From an uncultured Mycoplasmatota bacterium (GTDB lineage: Bacteria; Bacillota_I; Bacilli_A; RF39; UBA660), in NCBI GenBank assembly GCA_900554615.1, contig USIB01000020.1:1-19020 (forward strand): a DNA stretch of 19,020 bases. Reading direction: 5' to 3'. The position numbers and the translations under genes were made by a program. Numbering within the stretch: the stretch's first letter is position 1; each line of letters starts with the position of its first letter. Under the pieces are notes generated by a model. It did not search any database. It was not told the origin of the DNA and worked only from the letters and a program-made list of their open reading frames with translations. Positions 1 to 7,203 of the stretch are shown here, in pieces.

Positions 1-213
1 CTAAAATAATACAATATAATTATAACAAAAAATAAAGAAAATGTATATATTTTCTTTATTATTGTATTCGTTTTCTATATTTTCTACTATGCCATCTAGT
101 CTATTTTTTCTAGCAGTTAATATTGTTAAATAAGAACCCACTAGTAGAGCAAATAATATAAGTAATCCATATAATATTCCAGTTATAGCAAATCCTTTAT
201 TATTTAACTTCAT
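1..213 (-). CDS. Small prepilin-like membrane protein
   Basis: A 70-residue protein with a short charged leader and the motif NNKGFAITGILYGLLILF, followed by a hydrophobic helix to about residue 30 and a basic/polar tail. This resembles a class III (type IV prepilin-type) signal, where cleavage would follow Gly7. The usual Glu at mature position 5 is not present, so export by a pilin peptidase is inference. The C-terminal 20 residues are again hydrophobic (IYIFFIFCYNYIVLF), giving a possible second membrane segment. A ribosome binding site AGGAAAGG precedes the ATG. It begins 13 nt behind the stop of the deacetylase gene, so the two are probably co-transcribed. The stop codon occupies the first three bases of the window, so the gene is complete. 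The function is unknown. Confidence 0.7.
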   Translation of the reverse strand: MKLNNKGFAITGILYGLLILFALLVGSYLTILTARKNRLDGIVENIENEYNNKENIYIFFIFCYNYIVLF

Positions 214-226
214 ATTTATTCCTTTC

Positions 227-1495
227 CTAGTAGGTAATTACTTTCTTGTCTGTTTCTACTAATTTATCTTTATTACTTTCTTTTATAGTTATGGTATTTG
301 GATCACCATCGGATATGTATCTATTTTTCTCTAAGTTAGTAAAGACCATTTCTATATCAAACTCTTTACCATTGTTATCATAAGCCCTACATCGCTTTAA
401 GAAAGTCTTATCAAAGTCTTTATCAAAGCAAGATACTTCAGGTTCCCAACCTACTCTTAAAGCAGCCTCAGTCTCATATGTTTTTCCATTATAACTAGTA
501 GATAAAACATATTTAAAATTATCATGTGTTTTAACATATGGACTACCAAATGGTAAAGCAATTATCTTAACATACTCTCCTGGTATTATTTCCTCTAACT
601 TATCATAAACATAGGCTATTTCTTTTTGTACTCTATCACTACTAGATTTCTTTATATCTAAATGTGTTTGTGTATGATTACCTATATCATAACCATTCTT
701 TACCATCCATTTTAATATTTTCTCATTATATTCTTCTTGGTTAAATATTCCCCCATTTACAAAGAAAGTAGCAGTTACATTTACATCTTTATGATTTTTC
801 TTAAACTCTTCTAAAATACCAATAGCACTATTTTCATCTATTATTATATTACCATCACCATCTAATCCTTTTACTCTTATATTATCTTCATTACCATCAT
901 CAAATGTAAGTATAATAGGACTTTTACCATAACTAGCAGTTACTTTTCCATTTATATAGTCATCTAATCTAATCATTTCGTAACCACTTTCATAGTAGAA
1001 CTCTAAGTCTTTCCTAAAAGCCTCTGGTGTTCTATTATATCCATCTTTATCAACATTACCACCAACAGTACCTGTGCTATTAGAAGTCTTCTCTCTTATA
1101 CCATGATACATCATAATAGGCACTTTTCCAAGTTCATTAATACCATCACTTGCTAATTTATCTTTATCTAACTTACCAAGAGATACTACTATATCAATAG
1201 ATGTCACATCTTTAATATTATCTCCTTCTTTAATACTTTGACTAATAATATTATCTTTCTCTATAGTATCATCATAATCATAACTAACATTTAAAGTTAT
1301 ATTTTTATCACTTACAAACTTATTTGCCTCCTCTAGAGTATTTAACTTTATCATTATATTTTTATCTTCTTTATTAATAGCATTATTACCATTATCTTTC
1401 CTTATAAACATAAAGTAAACTACTCCTAATAAAATAATTACTATAACAATACTAATTAATATGATACTGCCTTTATTATTTCTTTTCTTTCTCAT
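227..1495 (-). CDS. Membrane-anchored polysaccharide deacetylase with PASTA-like domain
   Basis: A 422-residue protein: basic N-terminus, one transmembrane helix (about 10-30), a PASTA-like region (about 47-107, with SQSIKEGDNI and DIVVSLG), then a NodB/CE4 deacetylase domain from about 125. Visible NodB motifs are VPIMMYHGI, TFDDG (197-201; D199 as base, D200 as metal ligand), HTQTH (H274 and H278 as metal ligands) and ALPFGSPY near 313-320, which matches motif 3 without its usual Arg. The family removes N- or O-acetyl groups from peptidoglycan or other wall polysaccharides outside the membrane. The substrate cannot be read from sequence. The ATG at 1495 is preceded by GGAG, and an upstream promoter is visible. 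The N-terminus (RNNKGSIILI) resembles that of the next, prepilin-like gene, which follows 13 nt after the stop. Confidence 0.85.
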   Translation of the reverse strand: MRKKRNNKGSIILISIVIVIILLGVVYFMFIRKDNGNNAINKEDKNIMIKLNTLEEANKFVSDKNITLNVSYDYDDTIEKDNIISQSIKEGDNIKDVTSIDIVVSLGKLDKDKLASDGINELGKVPIMMYHGIREKTSNSTGTVGGNVDKDGYNRTPEAFRKDLEFYYESGYEMIRLDDYINGKVTASYGKSPIILTFDDGNEDNIRVKGLDGDGNIIIDENSAIGILEEFKKNHKDVNVTATFFVNGGIFNQEEYNEKILKWMVKNGYDIGNHTQTHLDIKKSSSDRVQKEIAYVYDKLEEIIPGEYVKIIALPFGSPYVKTHDNFKYVLSTSYNGKTYETEAALRVGWEPEVSCFDKDFDKTFLKRCRAYDNNGKEFDIEMVFTNLEKNRYISDGDPNTITIKESNKDKLVETDKKVITY

Positions 1496-1519
1496 ATTTT
1501 TATCTCCTCTATTTACTTA

Positions 1520-1548
1520 ATTATAATACATTTTTTATATTTTGAAAA
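1520..1548 (-). promoter_or_regulatory. Putative sigma-A promoter of the deacetylase gene
   Basis: On the minus strand TTTTCA (1543-1548) lies 17 bp from TATAAT (1520-1525). The -10 is perfect and the -35 matches four of six positions. It lies 25 bp before the ATG at 1495. Confidence 0.55.
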
Positions 1549-1580
1549 GAGATAAGAGAATATTTTTACAATTTATATTC

Positions 1581-1674
1581 CACTTTAAATAATACATCAA
1601 ATAATATTAAATGAGAGAGACAATATCATTGGCTCTCTCATTCCTCTTAAGACAAATATTTTTGGCTTAAGAGG
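1581..1674 (-). repeat. Paired-hairpin intergenic element, copy 1
   Basis: Two perfect 9-bp hairpins lie side by side with one base between them. Hairpin A is 1643-1651 with 1666-1674 (CCTCTTAAG / CTTAAGAGG, 14-nt loop). Hairpin B is 1611-1619 with 1633-1641 (ATGAGAGAG / CTCTCTCAT, 13-nt loop). Read on the minus strand, both loops begin CC, end GT and can form a further 4 bp inside. The element starts 3 nt behind the ylbL stop. No T-tract follows, so it is not a standard terminator. The linker downstream (to 1581) only weakly resembles the other copies and no mini-hairpin is visible. Strand is given as the orientation in which it trails its gene. Confidence 0.7.
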
Positions 1675-1677
1675 TAA

Positions 1678-2661
1678 TTAATTATTCTTTAAATATTCTA
1701 TAGTTTCCTTAAAACTATCTACTCTAACTATATTTAAATTATATTTATACTTATTATTAACCATAACTGCCTCCTCATAATTAGCAGTAGGTACAAACAC
1801 AACATCAACTTTCTCTCTAGCAGCCCCCATTATTTTATATTTAACACCATCTATTTCTCCTACTGTACCATCACTACTTATAGTACCAGTACCCGCTATT
1901 TTTCTATTTTTTATTATATCTTCATCATTTATAGCATTATAAATAGTAAGCGTTAACATAAGTCCACCAGAAGAACCTGATTCACTATTCTTAAACTTTA
2001 TATCTATCTTTGGTGATATATCATAATCATATTCCGTTATAATTACCACACCCACTACTTTTGTATTTTCACTAAGTACTATTTTACTCTTAATTTCTTT
2101 CTCTTTATTATTTCTAAGTATTTTAAAAGTTACATATTCTCCTTCTTCTTTTCTATTTATAACCTTTTTTATTTCTGAAACATCATCACAACTCATACCA
2201 TCAACACTTAATATAATATCTCCTACCTCTAGTCCATTATCTAATGTTCTTGCTATTACTATATTTTTCTTTTCTTTGATAGTTACTTCTTTTCCAGACT
2301 CCCTATAAGCAACCATTGTTGCTATATCTAATGAATTATCTCTCATTATTGTATTTCTTCTATTTATTTCTTTAACACTCTCATTAGATATCTGTCTTTC
2401 CTTATTACTTTCTATATCATAATTTCTTAACTTAGCCATAAGTATACTAGCAGGAGTTCCTTCATACTCACTAACATATAACATATTTATACTACCATTA
2501 TTATCTTTTTTATAATCCTCCATTACTACTCTATCTGTTATATTTATAGTTCCACCCGGTGCCATTATATAATATGGTAATCTAATATTAAAGAATAATA
2601 CTATTAATATCATTAATAATAAAAATCTATAATTCTCTTTAATAAATCTTTTTATTTTCAT
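1678..2661 (-). CDS. ylbL: YlbL/SepM-type PDZ and Lon-fold serine protease
   Basis: A 327-residue protein with an N-terminal membrane anchor (about 12-27), the family-typical stretch YYIMAPGGTI after it, a PDZ domain (about 137-205, GLEVGDIILSVDGM) and a C-terminal Lon (S16) protease domain. The catalytic Ser is S231 in SESGSSGGLML, and the Lys is K274 in GEIDGVKYKIMGAA, matching the Ser/Lys dyad of Lon. Members such as Bacillus YlbL and streptococcal SepM cleave substrates at the outer membrane face. The substrate here is unknown. The ATG at 2661 has a strong AGGAGG. It is divergent from ylbJ with only 43 bp between them, and the two genes are also close neighbours in Bacillus subtilis. Copy 1 of the paired-hairpin element starts 3 nt behind its stop. 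Confidence 0.88.
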   Translation of the reverse strand: MKIKRFIKENYRFLLLMILIVLFFNIRLPYYIMAPGGTINITDRVVMEDYKKDNNGSINMLYVSEYEGTPASILMAKLRNYDIESNKERQISNESVKEINRRNTIMRDNSLDIATMVAYRESGKEVTIKEKKNIVIARTLDNGLEVGDIILSVDGMSCDDVSEIKKVINRKEEGEYVTFKILRNNKEKEIKSKIVLSENTKVVGVVIITEYDYDISPKIDIKFKNSESGSSGGLMLTLTIYNAINDEDIIKNRKIAGTGTISSDGTVGEIDGVKYKIMGAAREKVDVVFVPTANYEEAVMVNNKYKYNLNIVRVDSFKETIEYLKNN

Positions 2662-2683
2662 ATATCCTCCTTCTTTTTTCTTC

Positions 2684-2699
2684 TGTTATATCATATATT
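2684..2699. promoter_or_regulatory. Overlapping divergent -10 elements for ylbL and ylbJ
   Basis: The plus strand reads TGTTATATC (TGn plus TATATC at 2687-2692), and the minus strand across the same bases reads TGATATAAC (TGn plus TATAAC). Both are extended -10 elements and they overlap. A second plus-strand hexamer TATATT lies at 2694-2699. On the plus strand, transcription would start within a few bases of the ylbJ ATG at 2705. No clear -35 is seen for either direction. Confidence 0.4.
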
Positions 2700-2704
2700 T
2701 TATT

Positions 2705-3631
2705 ATGAAAAAATATTCTAATTTTATTATTGTTATCATTACTTTTATTATTTTTATCTTAATCGTTTTTAATAAAGATTTAGTATCAAGTACAATAGTT
2801 ACTTCTTTTTATATTTGGTTTAATACCTTAGTTCCCTCTATGATGCCAATGTTCATTTTATCTGATATTTTAATAAATTATAATTTTATTATGTATGTTC
2901 CTAGTTTTATTACTAATTTCATATCTAAACTCTTTAATATCAGTAAAAATGCTGTCCTAACCCTTTTTATTTCCTTATTTTCAGGATTCCCAGGTAATGG
3001 TCTTGCTATTAAAACTTCCTATGACCTTAATTTAATCTCACACGAGGAGGCCTCTCATCTTCTTTTATTTGTTCACTTTGCTAATCCTTTATTTGTTCTT
3101 TGGACACTAGGAGGCTTCTATCTTAAGAATACTCTCTATGGTATTATTATTCTTATTAGTCATATTCTATCTGCTTTTATTATTGGTATTATCTTTAGAA
3201 GTAAAAATCATCCTTCTAAAACTAATTATATATCTAAAACTAATAATTGTCAAAGTTTTAATAGTATTTTTTCTAATAGTATAAAAAAAAGTATCAATAC
3301 CCTTCTTATGGTCTCTGGTACTGTTACTTCTTTTCTTATTATTAGTACTTTAATATGTCATATTTTTTCTTTAAATAGCCTTCTATCTACATTTGTTAAA
3401 GGTATTTTAGAAATGACTATGGGTCTTTCTTCTTTATCTAGTCTTAATATCCCCGCTATCTACAAAGTTGTATTTTCTTCTTCTATTATTTCTTTTGGAG
3501 GACTATCCATCCATATGCAAGTATCTTCTATTACTGAAGATATTCCCTATATAAATTATTTTAAAGGTAGAGTTATTCACTCCCTACTAGCGGGTATTTT
3601 ATCTTTTATTTTATTTATACTTTTTTCTTAA
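2705..3631 (+). CDS. ylbJ: YlbJ-like integral membrane protein
   Basis: A 308-residue, strongly hydrophobic protein with about eight predicted membrane segments. It carries the nucleoside-recognition/gate-type signature SGFPGNGLAI followed by a short polar helix (DLNLISHEEASHLL) and FVHFANPLF, as in sporulation integral membrane protein YlbJ. Bacillus YlbJ is about 400 residues, so this version is short. YlbJ is needed for spore cortex formation in Bacillus, but nothing else in this window speaks for sporulation, so the role here is open. The start has no visible Shine-Dalgarno sequence, and a -10-like element lies only 5-12 bp upstream, suggesting a leaderless or nearly leaderless message. 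Its 3' end overlaps the convergent HELLH gene by 17 nt. Apart from rnhC, it is the only plus-strand gene in the window. Confidence 0.78.
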   Translation: MKKYSNFIIVIITFIIFILIVFNKDLVSSTIVTSFYIWFNTLVPSMMPMFILSDILINYNFIMYVPSFITNFISKLFNISKNAVLTLFISLFSGFPGNGLAIKTSYDLNLISHEEASHLLLFVHFANPLFVLWTLGGFYLKNTLYGIIILISHILSAFIIGIIFRSKNHPSKTNYISKTNNCQSFNSIFSNSIKKSINTLLMVSGTVTSFLIISTLICHIFSLNSLLSTFVKGILEMTMGLSSLSSLNIPAIYKVVFSSSIISFGGLSIHMQVSSITEDIPYINYFKGRVIHSLLAGILSFILFILFS

Positions 3632-4499
3632 CTCTATATAATTGCATTTCTCTTATTCCTTCAATATTTTCATATAGTATATCTTTATTTATATCGAGTG
3701 GTATATCCAAAAGATGTGTTAACTCCTTCATAAAAATATGATACAAGTTATATACTTCACTACTAGTTATTATTTTATTATTATATAATACTATTAACAT
3801 ATTTACATATGTATTAGCAAGATAATGATTTATATCTAATCTATATCTATTTACTTGTTGCGTTTTCATTATACTATAACCATTATCAAGTATATAATCA
3901 CTTTTAAATATAAAGTTCTTTACACTTTTTTCTGTACTATAACTTGCTAGACCTGAACATAATCCTACTAAATCTGCTTTAAAGTATAGTTTTTGCATCT
4001 TATTTTTACTAACTATTAATTCTACTAATCTAGAAATTATTATCTCGTATAAATAACATTTTCTCTCACTACTAAAATATTTTGTATTTAAATATTCCGT
4101 ATATCCTTCATCTAGTCCATAACCTACACTATACTCTTTAGTACCTTCAAAAAAGCCTGACTTCCTTACTTCTTTTTCTTTATCATAAATACTACTTGCC
4201 ATATGTAATAACTCATGATATATACTATTCTCTATATTATGTCTAGTATATAAATTAATATTATTAGAAGTAATACTATAATCCGCTATTAAGAGTTCAT
4301 TTCTAAATAGTCCTCTTATTACATTTATAATATTCCCTTTATCTATACCAAGTGTTAATATATTTTTATCATAATATGTATCTTTTATATCTACATACTG
4401 ACTCAATTTATTAACAAAATAATCTATATATACTAAATATTTTTCTTCTATTCTATTACACTCGTCATAATCCCCTGTAATATTCTCTTTCTCTATCAT
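3615..4499 (-). CDS. HELLH zinc-metalloprotease-like protein, function unknown
   Basis: About 294 residues with an HExxH motif (H95, E96, H99 in YHELLHMASS) and, some 30 residues on, GLDEGYTEYLN, whose E131 or E135 could be the third zinc ligand of a gluzincin-type site. There is no signal peptide or membrane segment, so a cytoplasmic place is likely. The family is not one I can name, and catalysis is inferred only from the motif. The frame can be extended to a TTG at 4514, but the ATG at 4499 has AAAGGG about 7 nt upstream and is preferred. It is transcribed alone from a good promoter (4524-4552) and runs tail to tail into ylbJ, overlapping it by 17 nt with no terminator between them. Confidence 0.7.
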   Translation of the reverse strand: MIEKENITGDYDECNRIEEKYLVYIDYFVNKLSQYVDIKDTYYDKNILTLGIDKGNIINVIRGLFRNELLIADYSITSNNINLYTRHNIENSIYHELLHMASSIYDKEKEVRKSGFFEGTKEYSVGYGLDEGYTEYLNTKYFSSERKCYLYEIIISRLVELIVSKNKMQKLYFKADLVGLCSGLASYSTEKSVKNFIFKSDYILDNGYSIMKTQQVNRYRLDINHYLANTYVNMLIVLYNNKIITSSEVYNLYHIFMKELTHLLDIPLDINKDILYENIEGIREMQLYRVKKKV

Positions 4500-4523
4500 A
4501 ATCTTCCCTTTCAAGTAATGTAT

Positions 4524-4552
4524 ATTATATAATATTATTTATTATTTAGCAA
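4524..4552 (-). promoter_or_regulatory. Putative sigma-A promoter of the HELLH gene
   Basis: Minus-strand TTGCTA (4547-4552), 17-bp spacer, TATAAT (4524-4529). It lies 24 bp before the preferred ATG and 9 bp before the alternative TTG at 4514. The latter distance would leave almost no leader, which supports the ATG start. Confidence 0.6.
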
Positions 4553-4586
4553 GAATATTATGATAAAATTATGAAATATTATTTTC

Positions 4587-4623
4587 ATTCCGAAAAAATG
4601 AAAATTTATTGATTTTTCGGAAT
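4587..4623. other. Long AT-rich hairpin between tRNA-Glu and the HELLH gene
   Basis: An 11-bp perfect inverted repeat, ATTCCGAAAAA / TTTTTCGGAAT, with a 15-nt loop. It lies between the tRNA terminator and the HELLH promoter. No T-run follows on either strand. It could be a second terminator or a regulatory palindrome. The rest of 4553-4677 shows nothing else I recognise. Confidence 0.4.
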
Positions 4624-4677
4624 AGATATATTATAGATGTTATTTCACAAAAATGTTTCAAAGATAAAAACAAGGCC

Positions 4678-4708
4678 AAAAAATAAAACCCTTATAAACA
4701 AAGGGTTT
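4678..4708 (-). terminator. Intrinsic terminator of tRNA-Glu
   Basis: On the minus strand an 8-bp stem AAACCCTT / AAGGGTTT (4686-4693 with 4701-4708, 7-nt loop) is followed by a T-rich run (4678-4685). It begins 10 nt after the tRNA CCA end. Confidence 0.8.
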
Positions 4709-4717
4709 GCAGTCAAT

Positions 4718-4794
4718 TGGTGACCTGTATGGAATTCGAATCCATGAATGTTGCCTTGAGAGGGCAATGTGTTAAGCCACTTCACCAACAGGCC
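4718..4794 (-). tRNA. tRNA-Glu (anticodon CTC)
   Basis: A 77-nt cloverleaf with encoded CCA. The acceptor stem is GGCCTGT / ACAGGTC (one G-U pair), the D stem GTG / CAC, the anticodon stem TTGCC / GGCAA with loop CTCTCAA, and the T arm ATGGA-TTCGAAT-TCCAT. The loop places CTC at positions 34-36, which reads the GAG codon. The body closely matches bacterial tRNA-Glu. The usual tRNA-Glu has TTC, so this is the second isoacceptor. It lies just behind hisS but has its own promoter and terminator. Confidence 0.95.
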
Positions 4795-4800
4795 ATTAAC

Positions 4801-4822
4801 ATTGTCTTTTTTTAAAGACAAT
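4801..4822 (-). other. Leader hairpin between hisS and tRNA-Glu
   Basis: A 9-bp perfect inverted repeat ATTGTCTTT / AAAGACAAT with a 4-nt loop, located between the tRNA promoter and the mature 5' end. It could help stop hisS transcripts or guide 5' trimming of the precursor. No T-run follows on the minus strand. Confidence 0.4.
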
Positions 4823-4825
4823 ATT

Positions 4826-4854
4826 ATTTTAGCATAATTTTTCTATTTTAACAA
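4826..4854 (-). promoter_or_regulatory. Extended -10 promoter of tRNA-Glu
   Basis: Minus-strand TTGTTA (4849-4854), 17-bp spacer ending in TGC, then TAAAAT (4826-4831). This gives a TGn extended -10. It begins directly behind the hisS stop and predicts a start near 4819. Confidence 0.7.
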
Positions 4855-4855
4855 G

Positions 4856-6136
4856 TTATTTTTTTATTATATTTACAATTTTATCTATATCATCAATATT
4901 TACTTTAATATTAGTACTATTATTCATATCTTTTATTTCTATTTCCCTTGTTTTAATTTCATTTTCTCCTAATACAATAACATATGGTATTTTATTTTTG
5001 TCAGCAGACTCTAGTGCCTTTTTTACTTTTCTTTTATTCATTTCTATTATTACTTTTATATCATTACTTCTTAATTTGCCCGCTAATTTAAGACTCTCTA
5101 CATTAGTATCAAGTGGTATTATCAAAAGGTCATAAGAACTAACCATATAATCCTCAAGTAATTCACATATTGGAACTAAACCAAATGATATACCTACTGC
5201 TGGATAACTATTACCATCATCTATAAAGTTAGTAATTATCTTATCGTATCTACCTCCTCCACCGATTGCACAAGTTAGTCTCTTTTGTTTATCAAATACT
5301 TCCCAAACAGTACCAGTATATATTTCTAATCCTCTTGCCAAATATGGAGTAAATATAGCATTATCTTCTAGGTGTAACTCTTTTATATAAGTAAATAATT
5401 CCTTTATTTCACTCATTCCTTCTATAAAACTCTCATTATTTATATTTGTTTCATCTAACTCTTCTATATTACACTTAAATAATTCAAATAATTTATCTAG
5501 TTTTTCTTCTTCAATATTTAATTCCTTTAATTCCTCTTTTACACCATCTACCCCTATTTTAGCAAGTTTATCAACTGATAAAATAACATTTGAAGTTATA
5601 TCTCTATCTATACCAACACTAATTATTAATCCTTCTAATAACTTACGATTATTTATTTCAACATAAACATCAATTCCCAGTTTTTTATAACACTCTATTG
5701 TCATCATTAACATTTCTGCTTCAATAAACTGACCTTCAATTCCACATACATCTACATCACATTGATAAAACTCTCTTGCTCTTCCTGTTTTAACAGGGCC
5801 ATCTCTAAACACCTTTCCAACTTCATATCTTTTAAATGGTAATGTTATATTCTTGTTAGCATTCATACTAATTACTTTAGAAAAAGGTACAGTCAAATCA
5901 TATCTTAAACCTAGTGTTCTATCACCTTGGTCATTTAATTTATATACTTCTTTTAATATTTCACTTCCTCCCGAATATTTAGAAGCAAGTAAGTCGTAGT
6001 AGCATAATATACTAGTATCTAGTGGTAAATAACCATAGTTTTCAAATGTATTAGTAAGTATATTTACTACTTTTCTTCTTATTATCTCTTTATTCGGTAA
6101 ATTATCCGTAGTACCCTTAACATTCATTATTTTCAT
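4856..6136 (-). CDS. hisS: Histidyl-tRNA synthetase
   Basis: A 426-residue class II synthetase that charges tRNA-His in the cytoplasm. The N-terminus has NVKGTTDNLP, then LRYDLTVPFSK (77-87), motif 2 (102-129, with KRYEVGKVFRDGP and AREFYQCDVD), the histidine-specific LARGLEIYTGTVWEV, and AIGGGGRYDKI as the HisB/motif 3 part. The last 90 residues form the anticodon-binding domain (DLLIIPLD onward). The length is typical of bacterial HisRS. The ATG at 6136 has GGGTGAT upstream, and a second in-frame ATG three codons on is possible. The gene starts 18 nt behind the HAD gene with no separate promoter or T-box visible, so it depends on the upstream operon that begins with the KilA-N gene. Confidence 0.97.
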   Translation of the reverse strand: MKIMNVKGTTDNLPNKEIIRRKVVNILTNTFENYGYLPLDTSILCYYDLLASKYSGGSEILKEVYKLNDQGDRTLGLRYDLTVPFSKVISMNANKNITLPFKRYEVGKVFRDGPVKTGRAREFYQCDVDVCGIEGQFIEAEMLMMTIECYKKLGIDVYVEINNRKLLEGLIISVGIDRDITSNVILSVDKLAKIGVDGVKEELKELNIEEEKLDKLFELFKCNIEELDETNINNESFIEGMSEIKELFTYIKELHLEDNAIFTPYLARGLEIYTGTVWEVFDKQKRLTCAIGGGGRYDKIITNFIDDGNSYPAVGISFGLVPICELLEDYMVSSYDLLIIPLDTNVESLKLAGKLRSNDIKVIIEMNKRKVKKALESADKNKIPYVIVLGENEIKTREIEIKDMNNSTNIKVNIDDIDKIVNIIKK

Positions 6137-6154
6137 TTACTATCACCCATTTCT

Positions 6155-6643
6155 TTATACAAAACTCTTATCTAATAATTCTAATAAATCCTCTATTTTA
6201 TGATATTTACAAGATTTTCCCGAACTAGAAAACTTAACCGGTATACCACCTTTTTCTTCCCAATATTCTAAGTTCGGTAAAAAATCATCTACTAAAATAC
6301 TATTTTCTGGATTTACATAATCAGCCTTTCTTATATTCTTAGGTACATATATTATATTAATATCAGGAAGCATTTTAGTAAAATACTCCCTCTTTGCATT
6401 TATCTCTTCTTCAGATATAATATGCGTTAACACTTCTACATCATATACTTTTGCTAATGCATTAATTTTTTCTATAGCATTATCTATCTCTCCAGATTTT
6501 GTTATTAATTCTTTCCAATCTAAATTACCATAAAATATTTTTCTATCTTCATCAGTTTTTATATTTTCTTCTTCCATCATTTTATATGATGTATTTATCG
6601 TATCTAATATTACACCATCACAATCTAAATATAATTTCTGCAT
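6155..6643 (-). CDS. HAD-family phosphatase, 5'(3')-deoxyribonucleotidase-like
   Basis: A 162-residue soluble protein with all four HAD motifs: LDCDGVILDT (nucleophile D7, acid D9), VLTHI (T73), K102 in VPKNIRKADY and LVDDFLPN (D119/D120 metal ligands). Its small size, lack of a large cap and the DDFLPNLEYWEEKGG motif resemble the NT5C-type nucleotidases that dephosphorylate deoxynucleoside monophosphates. The exact substrate is inference. It lies 15 nt behind the gene at 6659-7186 and 18 nt ahead of hisS, in the same operon. No membrane segments or signal peptide are seen. Confidence 0.8.
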   Translation of the reverse strand: MQKLYLDCDGVILDTINTSYKMMEEENIKTDEDRKIFYGNLDWKELITKSGEIDNAIEKINALAKVYDVEVLTHIISEEEINAKREYFTKMLPDINIIYVPKNIRKADYVNPENSILVDDFLPNLEYWEEKGGIPVKFSSSGKSCKYHKIEDLLELLDKSFV

Positions 6644-6658
6644 ATTACCCCACCTTTA

Positions 6659-7186
6659 TTATTTTAGTCCTATTTTAATTTCTTCACTTCCATTATAATA
6701 ATTAGTAATATCACCATTTTCTACTCTTATAACAGTAGGACTTTGTACTTTCAAATTAGATATATCCTCTACTTTACCAGAAGGCTCTCCAATAAAATTA
6801 CTATTAAAATCATCACTTAAATCAACTCTATATACTTTATCAGTTAAACCACTAACAACACTTGTTACACTACTATCTTCATCTTTAGCACTATAATAAT
6901 AAACATAATATACTTCTTCTTTTTGTCTTAAACTATCACTTGCTAATATTTTATTTTGAATTACAACCTCATCAGTATCATTACCATTATTTTTATTACT
7001 ACCATAATCTTTAGTTATAAAGATACTTGTTATAAAATATAGAATAACAAAAAATACTATGATAACTCCTAATATTATTATTAAAGTTTTAGGTTTCATT
7101 TCATTTACTTCTTGCTTTTTTACTTGCATTTCTTTTACATTTTTTCCTTCTCTTTTTGCTTGTTTTCTTTTTAATTCTCTTCCCAT
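6659..7186 (-). CDS. Single-pass membrane protein, thioredoxin-fold-like, no active-site cysteines
   Basis: About 175 residues: a very basic N-terminus (MGRELKRKQAKREGKN), one membrane helix (TLIIILGVIIVFFVILYFIT) and an extracytoplasmic domain. The outer domain (YYVYYYSAKDEDSSV, then VYRVDLSDDFNSNF, then QSPTVIRVENGDI) has the strand pattern of a thioredoxin fold, but the CxxC site is missing: the protein has no cysteine at all. Redox function is therefore unlikely and the role is unknown. The frame extends to an ATG at 7207 that overlaps the KilA-N stop as ATGA. The start at 7186 is preferred because AAGGAAG lies 8 nt before it, though both are possible. It is the second gene of the KilA-N to hisS operon. 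Confidence 0.65.
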   Translation of the reverse strand: MGRELKRKQAKREGKNVKEMQVKKQEVNEMKPKTLIIILGVIIVFFVILYFITSIFITKDYGSNKNNGNDTDEVVIQNKILASDSLRQKEEVYYVYYYSAKDEDSSVTSVVSGLTDKVYRVDLSDDFNSNFIGEPSGKVEDISNLKVQSPTVIRVENGDITNYYNGSEEIKIGLK

Positions 7187-7203
7187 TATTTTCACTTCCT
7201 TAC

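Noticed and set aside
1611..1674. The two hairpins behind ylbL as ordinary Rho-independent terminators
   Set aside because: No T-run follows either stem on the minus strand, and the same paired layout recurs elsewhere with a conserved linker.
6137..6154. T-box riboswitch ahead of hisS
   Set aside because: Only 18 nt separate hisS from the gene upstream, too little for a T-box.
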